Below are positions 38,098-46,889 of a stretch of 64,000 nucleotides of DNA, piece by piece. Source of the DNA: Erwinia aphidicola (GTDB lineage Bacteria > Pseudomonadota > Gammaproteobacteria > Enterobacterales > Enterobacteriaceae); assembly GCF_024169515.1 (NCBI RefSeq), contig NZ_JAMKCQ010000001.1:3286001-3350000 (forward strand), read 5' to 3'. The stretch's first letter is position 1. Each line of letters begins with the position of its first letter. A program made the position numbers and the translations under genes. The notes below the pieces were generated by a model. It was not told where the DNA came from. It was given only the letters and a program-made list of their open reading frames with translations, and did not search any database.

Positions 38098-39102
38098 TTA
38101 GTGCGCGGCGATAAATGCCTGCCACTCGCTGACCAGCGTCTGCAGGGCGGCGCGATCAACGTCGAGGTGCGTCACGAGGCGCGTGACCGCCCCGGCGCTC
38201 AGCAGGATACCGCGTGCTTTCATCCACGGTCCCAGCTGCGCGACCTGCGCCTGCGGCAGGCGCAGGAACACCATGTTGGTATCCTGACGCGTGACGTCGA
38301 CGCCAATTTCACGCAGCGCCCCGGCAAGCCAGGCGGCGTTGTCGTGATCCTCTTTTAAGCGCTCAACATGATGCTCCAGCGCGTACAGCCCGGCCGCTGC
38401 CAGAATTCCCGCCTGGCGCATGCCGCCGCCGGTCATTTTACGCCAGCGGCGCGCGCGCGCGATAAACTCATGACTACCGCACAGCATTGCTCCCACGGGG
38501 CAGCCCAGCCCTTTTGACAGGCAGATGGTCAGCGTGTCGCAGTAGCGGGCGAGGGCCTCCAGCGGCACATCCAGCGCCACGGCGGCGTTAAAAATACGTG
38601 CGCCGTCAACATGCAGCGCCAGTTTATGTTCGCGGGTAAAATCCCATGCCTGCTGCAGATAGGCGAGCGGCAGCACTTTACCGTTGTGAGTGTTTTCCAG
38701 ACTGAGCAGGCGGGTGATGGCGAAGTGCACATCATCAGGTTTGATAAACTGCGCCACGACATCCAGCGGCAGCGTACCGTCAGCCGCCGCCAGAATCGGC
38801 TGTGGCTGGATGCTACCCAAAACCGCTGCACCGCCCGCTTCGTATTTATAGTTGTGAGCCAGCTGGCCGACAATATACTCTTCGCCACGCTGGCAGTGGC
38901 ACAGCAGCGCCACGAGATTGGCCTGTGTTGCGCTGGGGAGAAGCAGGGCGGCAGGCTTACCGCTCAGGCGTGCCACTTCAGCTTCCAGCTTATTGACGGT
39001 GGGATCATCGCCGTACACATCATCCCCGGTTTCAGCTGCCATCATGGCGGCCAGCATCGCCTGAGTGGGGCGGGTTACGGTATCACTACGTAAGTCGATC
39101 AC
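38098..39102 (-). CDS. ltaE: Low-specificity L-threonine aldolase LtaE
   Basis: 334 residues (E. coli 333). Pyridoxal-phosphate enzyme that splits L-threonine or L-allo-threonine to glycine and acetaldehyde. PLP lysine is Lys197 in CLSKGLG; HVDGARIFNA supplies the cofactor aspartate. Start GTG at 39102 with AGGAGA upstream. Convergent with amiD (6 bases between stops). Downstream of poxB but separated by a terminator. Confidence 0.95.
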   Translation of the reverse strand: MIDLRSDTVTRPTQAMLAAMMAAETGDDVYGDDPTVNKLEAEVARLSGKPAALLLPSATQANLVALLCHCQRGEEYIVGQLAHNYKYEAGGAAVLGSIQPQPILAAADGTLPLDVVAQFIKPDDVHFAITRLLSLENTHNGKVLPLAYLQQAWDFTREHKLALHVDGARIFNAAVALDVPLEALARYCDTLTICLSKGLGCPVGAMLCGSHEFIARARRWRKMTGGGMRQAGILAAAGLYALEHHVERLKEDHDNAAWLAGALREIGVDVTRQDTNMVFLRLPQAQVAQLGPWMKARGILLSAGAVTRLVTHLDVDRAALQTLVSEWQAFIAAH

Positions 39103-39118
39103 GCTTGCTCTCCTGAAG

Positions 39119-39143
39119 TAAAAACGGACGCCGCAGCGTCCGT
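39119..39143 (-). terminator. Rho-independent terminator of poxB
   Basis: Minus-strand stem CGGACGC / GCGTCCG with a 4-base loop and TTTTT, 19 bases after the poxB stop and 16 before the ltaE start. It should limit read-through into ltaE. Confidence 0.85.
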
Positions 39144-39161
39144 GAAAAGGCTTTAACTCTT

Positions 39162-40883
39162 TTACCGCAGCCAGTTGGTTTTTGCCAGATCAACCACCTC
39201 GTCGCCGCGACCGTTAATGATGGCGCGCAGCATATACAGGCTGAAGCCTTTAGCCTGCTCAAACTCAATCTGCGGCGGCATCGCCAGCTCCTCTTTGGCG
39301 GTCACCACATCAATCAGCGCCGGGCCATCGTGCGCCAGCGCCTGCTGGATCGCCTCATCCAGCTGCGAGGCCTGCTCAACGCGGATGCCTTTTACCCCGC
39401 AGGCATTGGCGATAGCGGCAAAGTTAGGATTCTCCAGTTCGGTACCGTCGGTGAGATAGCCGCCGGTTTTCATCTCCATCGCCACGAAGCCAAGCACGCT
39501 GTTGTTAAACACCACGATTTTGACCGGCAGTTTGAGCTGCGCTAACGAGAGGAAGTCGCCCATCAGCATGCTGAAGCCGCCATCGCCGCACATGGCAATC
39601 ACCTGGCGCTGCTTATCAATGGCCTGTGCGCCAATCGCCTGCGGCATCGCATTGGCCATTGAACCGTGGCTGAAGGAGCCGAGCAGGCGACGCTTACCGT
39701 TCATTTTCAGATAGCGCGCCGCCCAGACGGTTGGCGTGCCGACATCGCAGGTGAAAATGGCATCTTCGCTGGCGTGCAGGCTGAGCTGCTGCGCCAGATA
39801 CTGCGGATGGATCGGCTGCTTGTCATTGGCGGTCGCGAGGTCGTCCAGCTCTTTACGCGCTTTGGCATAGTGCTCCAGCGCCTTGTCCAGGAATCTGCGC
39901 TCTGACTTCACGCTCAGCTGCGGCAGCAGCGCGCTGAGGGTCGCTTTGATGTCGCCGACCAGCGCCATCTCCACGTGGCAGTGGCTGCCGATACTGCCCG
40001 GATTGATATCGATCTGAATAATCCTGGCTTTCGGCGGATAGAAGGCGCGATACGGGAACTGGCTGCCCAGCACCAGCAGCGTGTCGGCATTCATCATGGC
40101 ATGATAGCCGGAGGAGAAGCCGATCAGTCCCGTCATGCCGACATCGTAGGGATTGTCGTACTCAATGTGCTCTTTACCGCGCAGGGCGTGAACCACCGGC
40201 GCTTTCAGCGTCTCCGCCAGCTTCACCACTTCGGCATGTGCGCCGGCGCAGCCGCTGCCGCACAGCAGTGTGATATCACCCGCCTGATTCAGCGCCTCCG
40301 CCAGCTTTGCCAGCTCGGCGGGGACCGGTTGCACCTGCGGCAGCTGCGGCGGATACCACTCGGATGATGCGCCTTCCGGGGCGGCACTCAGGGCGATGTC
40401 GCCGGGCAGCACCACCACTGAGACACCGCGATTGAGAATCGCTTTGCGCATCGCAATCGCCAGCACCTGCGGCAGCTGCTCCGGGTTTGAGACCAGCTCA
40501 CAGTAGTGGCTGCATTCGCGGAACAGCTCCTGTGGATGCGTTTCCTGAAAATAGTTGCTGCCAATTTCGGCAGAAGGGATATGGGCGGCAATTGCCAGTA
40601 CCGGAACATGGTTACGGTGGCAGTCGTAAAGGCCGTTGATCAGATGCAGGTTGCCCGGCCCGCAGGAACCCGCGCACACCGCCAGCTCCCCGCTAAGATG
40701 CGCCTCTGCACCCGCGGCGAAGGCGGCCACCTCCTCATGACGGGTCGGCATCCACTGGATAGTGCCCATTTTATTCAGGCTGTCACTCAGGCCGTTTAAC
40801 GAGTCGCCGGTGACGCCCCAGATACGTTTCACGCCCGCGCTCTCAAGGGTTTTAGCCAGCAGTGCGGCAATAGTTTGCTTCAT
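39162..40883 (-). CDS. poxB: Pyruvate dehydrogenase (quinone) PoxB
   Basis: 573 residues (E. coli 572). Peripheral membrane flavoprotein using TPP and FAD, converting pyruvate to acetate and CO2 and passing electrons to ubiquinone; important in stationary phase. TPP glutamate lies in [10 protein letters not shown]; the TPP-Mg motif is [11 protein letters not shown]. The C-terminal lipid-binding helix ([19 protein letters not shown] region) is intact. In E. coli hcp-hcr lies upstream; here ybjD is the divergent neighbour. Confidence 0.96.
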   Translation of the reverse strand: MKQTIAALLAKTLESAGVKRIWGVTGDSLNGLSDSLNKMGTIQWMPTRHEEVAAFAAGAEAHLSGELAVCAGSCGPGNLHLINGLYDCHRNHVPVLAIAAHIPSAEIGSNYFQETHPQELFRECSHYCELVSNPEQLPQVLAIAMRKAILNRGVSVVVLPGDIALSAAPEGASSEWYPPQLPQVQPVPAELAKLAEALNQAGDITLLCGSGCAGAHAEVVKLAETLKAPVVHALRGKEHIEYDNPYDVGMTGLIGFSSGYHAMMNADTLLVLGSQFPYRAFYPPKARIIQIDINPGSIGSHCHVEMALVGDIKATLSALLPQLSVKSERRFLDKALEHYAKARKELDDLATANDKQPIHPQYLAQQLSLHASEDAIFTCDVGTPTVWAARYLKMNGKRRLLGSFSHGSMANAMPQAIGAQAIDKQRQVIAMCGDGGFSMLMGDFLSLAQLKLPVKIVVFNNSVLGFVAMEMKTGGYLTDGTELENPNFAAIANACGVKGIRVEQASQLDEAIQQALAHDGPALIDVVTAKEELAMPPQIEFEQAKGFSLYMLRAIINGRGDEVVDLAKTNWLR

Positions 40884-41036
40884 TAAATTCTCCCAGGTCA
40901 GAAATCCATTCGAATTGGCGAACAGTGCAAAGCATAGACGACTCTGCCAGACGGGGAGGATGATGTGATGCGTTAGCTCACTTGACCACCAGCAAGCCTG
41001 CTACCATCCTGATTAGAAACAACAGGAAAGCGCCCT

Positions 41037-42695
41037 ATGATACTGCAACTGATTGAGATTAGCGGTTTTCGCGGTTTGAACCAGCTCTCACTACCGCTGG
41101 AGCAGGATAACGTGCTGATCGGGGAGAATGCCTGGGGGAAATCGAGCCTGCTGGATGCGCTGACCCTGCTGCTGGCACCCGGGGAACTCTACCAGTTTAG
41201 CCCCGCCGACTTTCACTGTTCGCCCGATGGCGCAGCAGCGCGCGCGCAGCAGATTGAGGTGCGCTTTACTTTTGCTGAGTATGAGGCCGGGCAGCATCAG
41301 GCGGCGCGCTATCAGCCGCTTAACGGGCTGTGGCAGCCCGCGCAGGGCGAGTTAAAACGGCTCTGCTACCGGGTTTGCGGCGAGCTGCAGCCAGAGAAGG
41401 CGGTGGTCACGCGCCATGAATTTGTTGATGCGAACGGCGCGGTCATCCCGGGGGATCAGACGGCGCGGGTGCAGACGCTGACGCGGCTCCATCCGGTTTT
41501 GCGCCTGCGCGATGCGCGCTTTAACCGGCGGCTACATCTGGAAGTGGACGCCTCTGGCGACCCGTCGTCATTTAACCAGCTGGCCAGCCAGATTGAGACG
41601 CTGACGCGGGATTTACAGTCGCGGCCACAGAATCTCACCGATGGCGCACTGCGTCAGGGGCTGAGCACCATGCAGCAGCTGTTAGAGCACTACTTCTCGG
41701 TTCAGCTGCCTGCGGCCTCTTCCCAGAGCGGACGTGCTGCTCATCAGCAGGCATCGCGGCGGGGCTGGCGCTATCTCGACAACATTAATCAGCTGATTGC
41801 GGATGCCGACAGCCGCAGCCGTCGCCTGATCCTGCTGCGGATGTTTGCCCTGCTGGTACAGGCGCGCGGCGCGCATCATCTTGACCCGCAGGCCAGGCCG
41901 CTGCTGCTGATTGAGGATCCTGAAACGCGCCTGCACCCGATTATGCTGGCGGTGGCCTGGGGACTGTTATCGCTGCTGCCGCTGCAAAAAATGGCCACCA
42001 CCAACTCTGGCGAACTGCTCTCAATGGTACCGGTCGAGCAGGTCTGCCGCCTGGTGCGCGAGCCGCAGCGGGTCAAAGCCTGGCGCGTGGGGCCGCAGGG
42101 CATGAGCGCCGAAGAGAGCCGCCGCATTGCGTTCCACATCCGCTTTAACCGCCCCTCGGCGCTGTTTGCCCGCTGCTGGCTGTTGGTCGAGGGGGAGACG
42201 GAGGTGTGGGTGATGAACGAGCTGGCGCGCCAGTGCGGCTATCACTTTGCCGCGGAAGGGGTGAAAGTGATTGAGTTCGCGCAATCCGGGCTGCGCCCGC
42301 TGCTGAAGTTTGCGCGCCGGATGGGCATTGAGTGGCATGTACTGACCGACGGCGACGAAGCGGGCAAGAAATATTCTGCTACCGCCCGCAGCCAGCTGGA
42401 AGGGGACAGCCAGGCAGAACAGCAGCACCTGACGCAGTTACCCGCACTGGATATGGAGCATTTCCTGTACAGGCAGGGATTCGCAGAGGTATATCATCGT
42501 ACGGCACGGCTGCCGCCCAATGCGCCGATGAACCTGCGGCGCGTCATCGCCAAAGCGATTCAGCACTCTTCCAAACCGGATTTAGCCATCGCGGTGGCGA
42601 TGGATGCCGCACAGCGTGGCACGCAATCCGTTCCGCTGCTGTTACGCAACATGTTCGCCCAGGTACAGTGGCTGGCACGCGGCAAAGCGGATTAA
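41037..42695 (+). CDS. ybjD: OLD-family ATP-dependent nuclease-like protein YbjD
   Basis: 552 residues, exactly as E. coli YbjD. N-terminal SMC-like ABC ATPase with Walker A GENAWGKSS (about 29-37), signature-like region and LLLIEDPETRLHP Walker B; C-terminal Toprim domain (LLVEGETEVWV, then LTDGDEAGKKY). Overcoming-lysogenisation-defect (OLD) proteins are DNA nucleases with roles in phage defence or repair, but this member has no assigned role. Convergent with cspD. Confidence 0.92.
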   Translation: MILQLIEISGFRGLNQLSLPLEQDNVLIGENAWGKSSLLDALTLLLAPGELYQFSPADFHCSPDGAAARAQQIEVRFTFAEYEAGQHQAARYQPLNGLWQPAQGELKRLCYRVCGELQPEKAVVTRHEFVDANGAVIPGDQTARVQTLTRLHPVLRLRDARFNRRLHLEVDASGDPSSFNQLASQIETLTRDLQSRPQNLTDGALRQGLSTMQQLLEHYFSVQLPAASSQSGRAAHQQASRRGWRYLDNINQLIADADSRSRRLILLRMFALLVQARGAHHLDPQARPLLLIEDPETRLHPIMLAVAWGLLSLLPLQKMATTNSGELLSMVPVEQVCRLVREPQRVKAWRVGPQGMSAEESRRIAFHIRFNRPSALFARCWLLVEGETEVWVMNELARQCGYHFAAEGVKVIEFAQSGLRPLLKFARRMGIEWHVLTDGDEAGKKYSATARSQLEGDSQAEQQHLTQLPALDMEHFLYRQGFAEVYHRTARLPPNAPMNLRRVIAKAIQHSSKPDLAIAVAMDAAQRGTQSVPLLLRNMFAQVQWLARGKAD

Positions 42696-42756
42696 CCCGG
42701 TGGGCTTGAAAACGGGTTAACGCAACCCATATCTGTTGAAGGTCAGCGAGAAACAG

Positions 42757-42787
42757 AAAAATGCCAGCATCAGTGGCTGGCATTTTA
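42757..42787. terminator. Bidirectional terminator between ybjD and cspD
   Basis: Arms AATGCCAGC and GCTGGCATT with a 7-base loop, AAAA on the left and TTTTA on the right, so it can serve both converging genes. Confidence 0.8.
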
Positions 42788-42818
42788 TCGTAGGGTTGTA
42801 CAGAATGATTGTGAAGGG

Positions 42819-43046
42819 TCAGGCGCTAATTGCCATGGCCTCTTCCACAGGGACGATGAGGCTCGCATGATTGCCTTTTGGCCCCTCATGCACATCGAAC
42901 TGGACTTGTTGCCCGGCTTTTAGCGTTCTGTATCCGTCCATCTTAATGGTCGAGTAGTGGGCGAAGATATCTTCGCCACCGCCCACCGGACAGATGAAAC
43001 CGAAGCCTTTGGCGTTATTGAACCATTTAACAGTACCCGTCTCCAT
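42819..43046 (-). CDS. cspD: Cold-shock-like protein CspD
   Basis: 75 residues (E. coli 74). Single-stranded DNA-binding cold-shock-fold protein that inhibits replication in stationary phase. RNP motifs KGFGFI and DIFAHY are intact. The ATG at 43046 gives METGTVKWFNNAKG; the eight-codon extension to 43070 would swallow the GAGGG ribosome site. Divergent from clpS, as in E. coli. Confidence 0.95.
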   Translation of the reverse strand: METGTVKWFNNAKGFGFICPVGGGEDIFAHYSTIKMDGYRTLKAGQQVQFDVHEGPKGNHASLIVPVEEAMAISA

Positions 43047-43140
43047 GCTTCTACATCCCTCGCAAGACATTCTAATTGAGTGGAGGTGTTCAGGCTTATT
43101 GACCTGACGGCTGATTAAAAGATATTCAGCCTGTTGCTGT

Positions 43141-43168
43141 ACTGTAGAGAAATGGTATCAAGGGTCAA
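43141..43168 (-). promoter_or_regulatory. Candidate cspD promoter
   Basis: Minus-strand -35 TTGACC (43163-43168) and -10 TACAGT (43141-43146), spaced 16 bases, about 95 bases before the cspD start. The rest of the 322-base cspD-clpS gap (43047-43368) also holds an inverted repeat CAAAATTTG / CAAATTTTG at 43202-43210 and 43229-43237. Confidence 0.5.
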
Positions 43169-43368
43169 GCAAACGGACGGTTATCGCAGGGACAAAATCA
43201 TCAAAATTTGAAGCAGTTAACGCTATTGCAAATTTTGTGATGAAGGTCGCGAAAGACCAGTTCTGTAGACAATTTCCACCGCGCCGCTCAACATTTTCTT
43301 CATGTTATTCCTAACCTGAATGATGTTAGTCTGGCGTAATCAGGTAACGTTGATCACACTGGGTATGT

Positions 43369-43689
43369 ATGGGAAAGACTAACGACTGGCTTAACTTTGA
43401 ACAGCTTGCTGATGACAAAGTGCGTGAAGAGCTCAAGCCACCATCGATGTATAAAGTTATTCTGAACAATGACGATTATACGCCTATGGAATTTGTTATT
43501 GACGTGCTGCAAAAGTTCTTTTCTTATGATGTTGAACGTGCAACGCAACTGATGCTTACGGTTCACTACCAGGGAAAGGCGATTTGTGGTGTTTTCACTG
43601 CCGAAGTGGCAGAGACCAAAGTCGCTCACGTGAACAAATATGCCAGGGAAAATGAGCATCCGTTGCTTTGTACGCTGGAAAAAGCCTGA
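43369..43689 (+). CDS. clpS: ClpAP adaptor protein ClpS
   Basis: 106 residues, as in E. coli. Binds N-degrons (Leu, Phe, Trp, Tyr) and hands them to ClpAP. The N-degron pocket segment [17 protein letters not shown] has Asn-Asp-Asp as in E. coli (VNDDYTP), with Asn in place of Val just before. The ATG at 43369 (MGKTNDWLN) has only a weak ribosome site. 28 bases before clpA. Aat (50241-50933) makes the N-degrons it recognises. Confidence 0.96.
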   Translation: MGKTNDWLNFEQLADDKVREELKPPSMYKVILNNDDYTPMEFVIDVLQKFFSYDVERATQLMLTVHYQGKAICGVFTAEVAETKVAHVNKYARENEHPLLCTLEKA

Positions 43690-43717
43690 ATAAGGCGATC
43701 TATTGGGGGAGGTGCCT

Positions 43718-45994
43718 ATGCTCAATCAAGAACTGGAACTCAGTTTAAATATGGCTTTCGCCAGAGCGCGTGAGCACCGACATGAGTTTATGACCGTCGA
43801 GCATTTGTTACTGGCTCTGCTCAGTAACCCGTCGGCCAGAGAGGCACTGGAAGCCTGTACGGTGGATATCGTGGCATTACGCCAGGAGCTTGAAGCCTTC
43901 ATTGAACAAACCACCCCGGTCCTGCCGGTTAGTGAAGAAGAGCGCGACACACAGCCGACGCTCAGTTTCCAGCGCGTACTGCAGCGTGCAGTATTCCATG
44001 TCCAGTCTTCCGGCCGTAGTGAAGTGGCTGGGGCAAACGTCCTCGTGGCTATATTTAGCGAGCAGGAATCACAGGCAGCCTATCTGCTGCGCAAGCATGA
44101 AGTCAGCCGCCTTGATGTGGTGAACTTTATCTCTCACGGCACGCGCAAAGATGAGCCAGGCCCGGCATCTGGCGCGGAAAATCCGGTTAACGAAGAGCAA
44201 GCAGGCGGGGAGGATCGTATGGAAAACTTCACCACCAACCTTAACCAGCTTGCCCGTGTTGGCGGTATCGATCCGCTGATCGGCCGCGATAAAGAGCTGG
44301 AGCGTGCTGTCCAGGTGCTGTGCCGTCGCCGCAAGAATAACCCGCTGCTGGTGGGGGAGTCGGGCGTCGGTAAAACCGCGATTGCTGAGGGTCTCGCCTG
44401 GCGTATTGTGCAGGGCGACGTGCCGGAAGTGATGAAAGAGTGCACCATCTACTCGCTGGATATTGGCTCACTGCTGGCCGGGACTAAATATCGCGGTGAC
44501 TTCGAGAAGCGTTTTAAAGCGCTGCTGAAACAGCTGGAGCAGGATAACAACAGCATTCTGTTTATCGATGAGATCCATACCATCATCGGTGCGGGTGCGG
44601 CCTCCGGCGGCCAGGTCGATGCGGCTAACCTGATCAAACCGCTGCTGTCGAGCGGCAAGATCCGCGTGATGGGCTCAACCACCTATCAGGAATTCAGCAA
44701 TATCTTCGAAAAAGATCGTGCGCTGGCACGCCGCTTCCAGAAGATCGATATTACTGAACCTTCGATTGATGAAACGGTGCAGATCCTCACCGGATTGAAG
44801 CCGAAGTACGAAGCGCACCACGACGTGCGTTATACCGCGAAAGCGGTGCGTGCAGCGGTGGAGCTGGCGGTGAAATACATCAACGATCGTCATCTGCCGG
44901 ACAAGGCGATCGACGTCATTGATGAAGCGGGGGCGCGTGCGCGCCTGATGCCAGTCAGCAAGCGCAAGAAAACGGTGAACGTGTCGGACATCGAAACGGT
45001 GGTGGCGCGTATTGCGCGTATTCCGGAGAAGAGCGTATCGGCTTCCGATCGCGACTCCCTGAAAACGCTGGGCGATCGCCTGAAAATGCTGGTGTTCGGC
45101 CAGGACAACGCCATTGAGGTGCTGACCGAAGCCATTAAGATGAGCCGTGCGGGGCTGGGCCAGGATCGTAAACCGGTCGGTTCCTTCCTGTTTGCTGGCC
45201 CTACCGGCGTCGGTAAAACCGAGGTGACCGTACAGCTGGCGAAAGCGCTGGGCATTGAGCTGCTGCGTTTTGATATGTCCGAGTATATGGAGCGCCACAC
45301 CGTCAGTCGCCTGATTGGTGCGCCTCCGGGCTATGTTGGTTTTGACCAGGGCGGCCTGTTAACCGATGCGGTAATTAAACATCCGCACGCGGTGGTGCTG
45401 TTGGACGAAATCGAGAAGGCTCACCCGGACGTGTTCAACCTGCTGCTGCAGGTGATGGATAACGGGATGCTGACCGATAACAACGGCCGCAAAGCGGACT
45501 TCCGCAATGTGGTGGTGGTGATGACCACCAACGCCGGGGTAAGGGAAACGGAACGTAAATCTATCGGCCTGATCCAGCAGGACAACAGCACCGATGCGAT
45601 GGAAGAGATCAAAAAGATCTTTACCCCAGAGTTCCGTAACCGTCTGGATAATATTATCTGGTTTAAGCATCTCGACCAGGCCGTTATTCATCAGGTGGTC
45701 GACAAGTTTATTGTCGAACTGCAGGCTCAGCTGGATGCCAAAGGCGTCTCGCTGGAAGTCAGTGATGATGCGCGTGACTGGCTGGCAGAGAAAGGTTACG
45801 ACAAAGCGATGGGTGCGCGCCCGATGGCGCGTACCGTGCAGGAGAGCCTGAAGAAACCGCTGGCTAATGAACTGCTGTTTGGTTCGCTGGTTGACGGCGG
45901 CTCGGTATCAGTGGCGCTGGATAAAGACAAAAACCAGCTGACCTACCACTTCCTCAGCGCCGAGAAGCGTAAAGCGGAAGGCACCGTTCACTAA
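43718..45994 (+). CDS. clpA: ATP-dependent Clp protease ATPase subunit ClpA
   Basis: 758 residues, same as E. coli. AAA+ unfoldase that feeds ClpP. N-terminal ClpN domain (1-142), linker with acidic stretch, first AAA module with Walker A GESGVGKT (about 213-220) and second with GPTGVGKT (about 494-501); the IGL loop (SIGLIQ) that docks on ClpP is present. The start at 43718 follows GGGGGAGG; the longer frame at 43703 lacks support. No clpP in the window. Confidence 0.97.
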   Translation: MLNQELELSLNMAFARAREHRHEFMTVEHLLLALLSNPSAREALEACTVDIVALRQELEAFIEQTTPVLPVSEEERDTQPTLSFQRVLQRAVFHVQSSGRSEVAGANVLVAIFSEQESQAAYLLRKHEVSRLDVVNFISHGTRKDEPGPASGAENPVNEEQAGGEDRMENFTTNLNQLARVGGIDPLIGRDKELERAVQVLCRRRKNNPLLVGESGVGKTAIAEGLAWRIVQGDVPEVMKECTIYSLDIGSLLAGTKYRGDFEKRFKALLKQLEQDNNSILFIDEIHTIIGAGAASGGQVDAANLIKPLLSSGKIRVMGSTTYQEFSNIFEKDRALARRFQKIDITEPSIDETVQILTGLKPKYEAHHDVRYTAKAVRAAVELAVKYINDRHLPDKAIDVIDEAGARARLMPVSKRKKTVNVSDIETVVARIARIPEKSVSASDRDSLKTLGDRLKMLVFGQDNAIEVLTEAIKMSRAGLGQDRKPVGSFLFAGPTGVGKTEVTVQLAKALGIELLRFDMSEYMERHTVSRLIGAPPGYVGFDQGGLLTDAVIKHPHAVVLLDEIEKAHPDVFNLLLQVMDNGMLTDNNGRKADFRNVVVVMTTNAGVRETERKSIGLIQQDNSTDAMEEIKKIFTPEFRNRLDNIIWFKHLDQAVIHQVVDKFIVELQAQLDAKGVSLEVSDDARDWLAEKGYDKAMGARPMARTVQESLKKPLANELLFGSLVDGGSVSVALDKDKNQLTYHFLSAEKRKAEGTVH

Positions 45995-46014
45995 CCGCTA
46001 ACCGCGATGTGAAT

Positions 46015-46049
46015 AAAAAAGCCTGATGAATATCATCAGGCTTTTTTTT
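46015..46049. terminator. Strong terminator after clpA (bidirectional)
   Basis: AGCCTGATGA / TCATCAGGCT perfect 10-base stem with a 3-base loop, flanked by A-run and T-run. It can also end the hydrolase gene converging from the right, whose stop is 3 bases away. Confidence 0.92.
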
Positions 46050-46051
46050 AT

Positions 46052-46882
46052 CTATCGACAGCTGGGTTGCAGCCGCAGTAACGACGGCCAGAGTGCGGCC
46101 CAGTCGCCGCCGTGCGTCATTCCCGCCACGCTGACAATACGTACGCAGGGGCTGTGGCTGGCCTGCGCGTAACCCTGCGTCACGCTTGCAGGGACTACCC
46201 GATCGTCGCTGCCGGAGAAGTGGATCTGCGGCAGCCGCGCCAGGGCAGGCGCCACCTCTTTGGCATTCAGCGAGCCCGGCATTGCGCTGGCCTGATGCAG
46301 CCGGTTCACTTCCTCACTGTCCAGATTGCCCGCCACGGTGCGCAGTGACTGGATATCCTGGCGTTTTGCCGCCACCAGCGCGGCCACCGCACCGCCGCCG
46401 GAATACCCGGTCAGCACCACCGGCTGACCGGGCGTCTGGCGTACCAGCTGGCTGACGGCATCGTTCATTGCGTCAATTACGGCGGGCGCAAAGCGCAGAT
46501 CGGTCCACCAGCGGGTGTCACAGCCTGGGCTGCGCGTCATGGCAATGAACTGGCAGGGGCGGGCGAGGTAGATCACATTGGCAGCGCGATCTGCGGCAGC
46601 AAGCCGCAGCGCGACAGGGTTAAAAGGGGTCGGGTCATGGGAAGGCTGGCTGGGCGTGACCCAGGCAAAGCCATCGCCCTCAACGTAGAGATGCAGCGGC
46701 TGGCGCGGATCGCTTATTCGCCCCCACCAGCGGAGAATAAAGGGCGCGGCGTGAATTTCGCCGCGCTGGAATCCCGCCGACTGCGCAATGGCATCGGCGG
46801 TTTCAGTACGATTGGCTGGGGCACAGCCGCCGCAAAGCAGGCTGCACCCCAGTAATCCTGCGCTTAAAAACGTCAGTCTCAT
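46052..46882 (-). CDS. Putative lipoprotein alpha/beta hydrolase
   Basis: 276 residues. Lipoprotein signal with lipobox LCGGC (Cys20). Alpha/beta-hydrolase features: nucleophile elbow GYSGGG (Ser161), acid candidate Asp226/227 in SGSDDRVVP, and His257 in AGMTHGGDW; cysteines at 110 and 121 may pair. Probably faces the periplasm. The start is 7 bases after the autotransporter stop with no clear ribosome site, suggesting translational coupling. The longer frame to 46957 lies inside the autotransporter gene. Substrate unknown; no E. coli counterpart here. Confidence 0.8.
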   Translation of the reverse strand: MRLTFLSAGLLGCSLLCGGCAPANRTETADAIAQSAGFQRGEIHAAPFILRWWGRISDPRQPLHLYVEGDGFAWVTPSQPSHDPTPFNPVALRLAAADRAANVIYLARPCQFIAMTRSPGCDTRWWTDLRFAPAVIDAMNDAVSQLVRQTPGQPVVLTGYSGGGAVAALVAAKRQDIQSLRTVAGNLDSEEVNRLHQASAMPGSLNAKEVAPALARLPQIHFSGSDDRVVPASVTQGYAQASHSPCVRIVSVAGMTHGGDWAALWPSLLRLQPSCR

Positions 46883-46889
46883 CGGCAGA

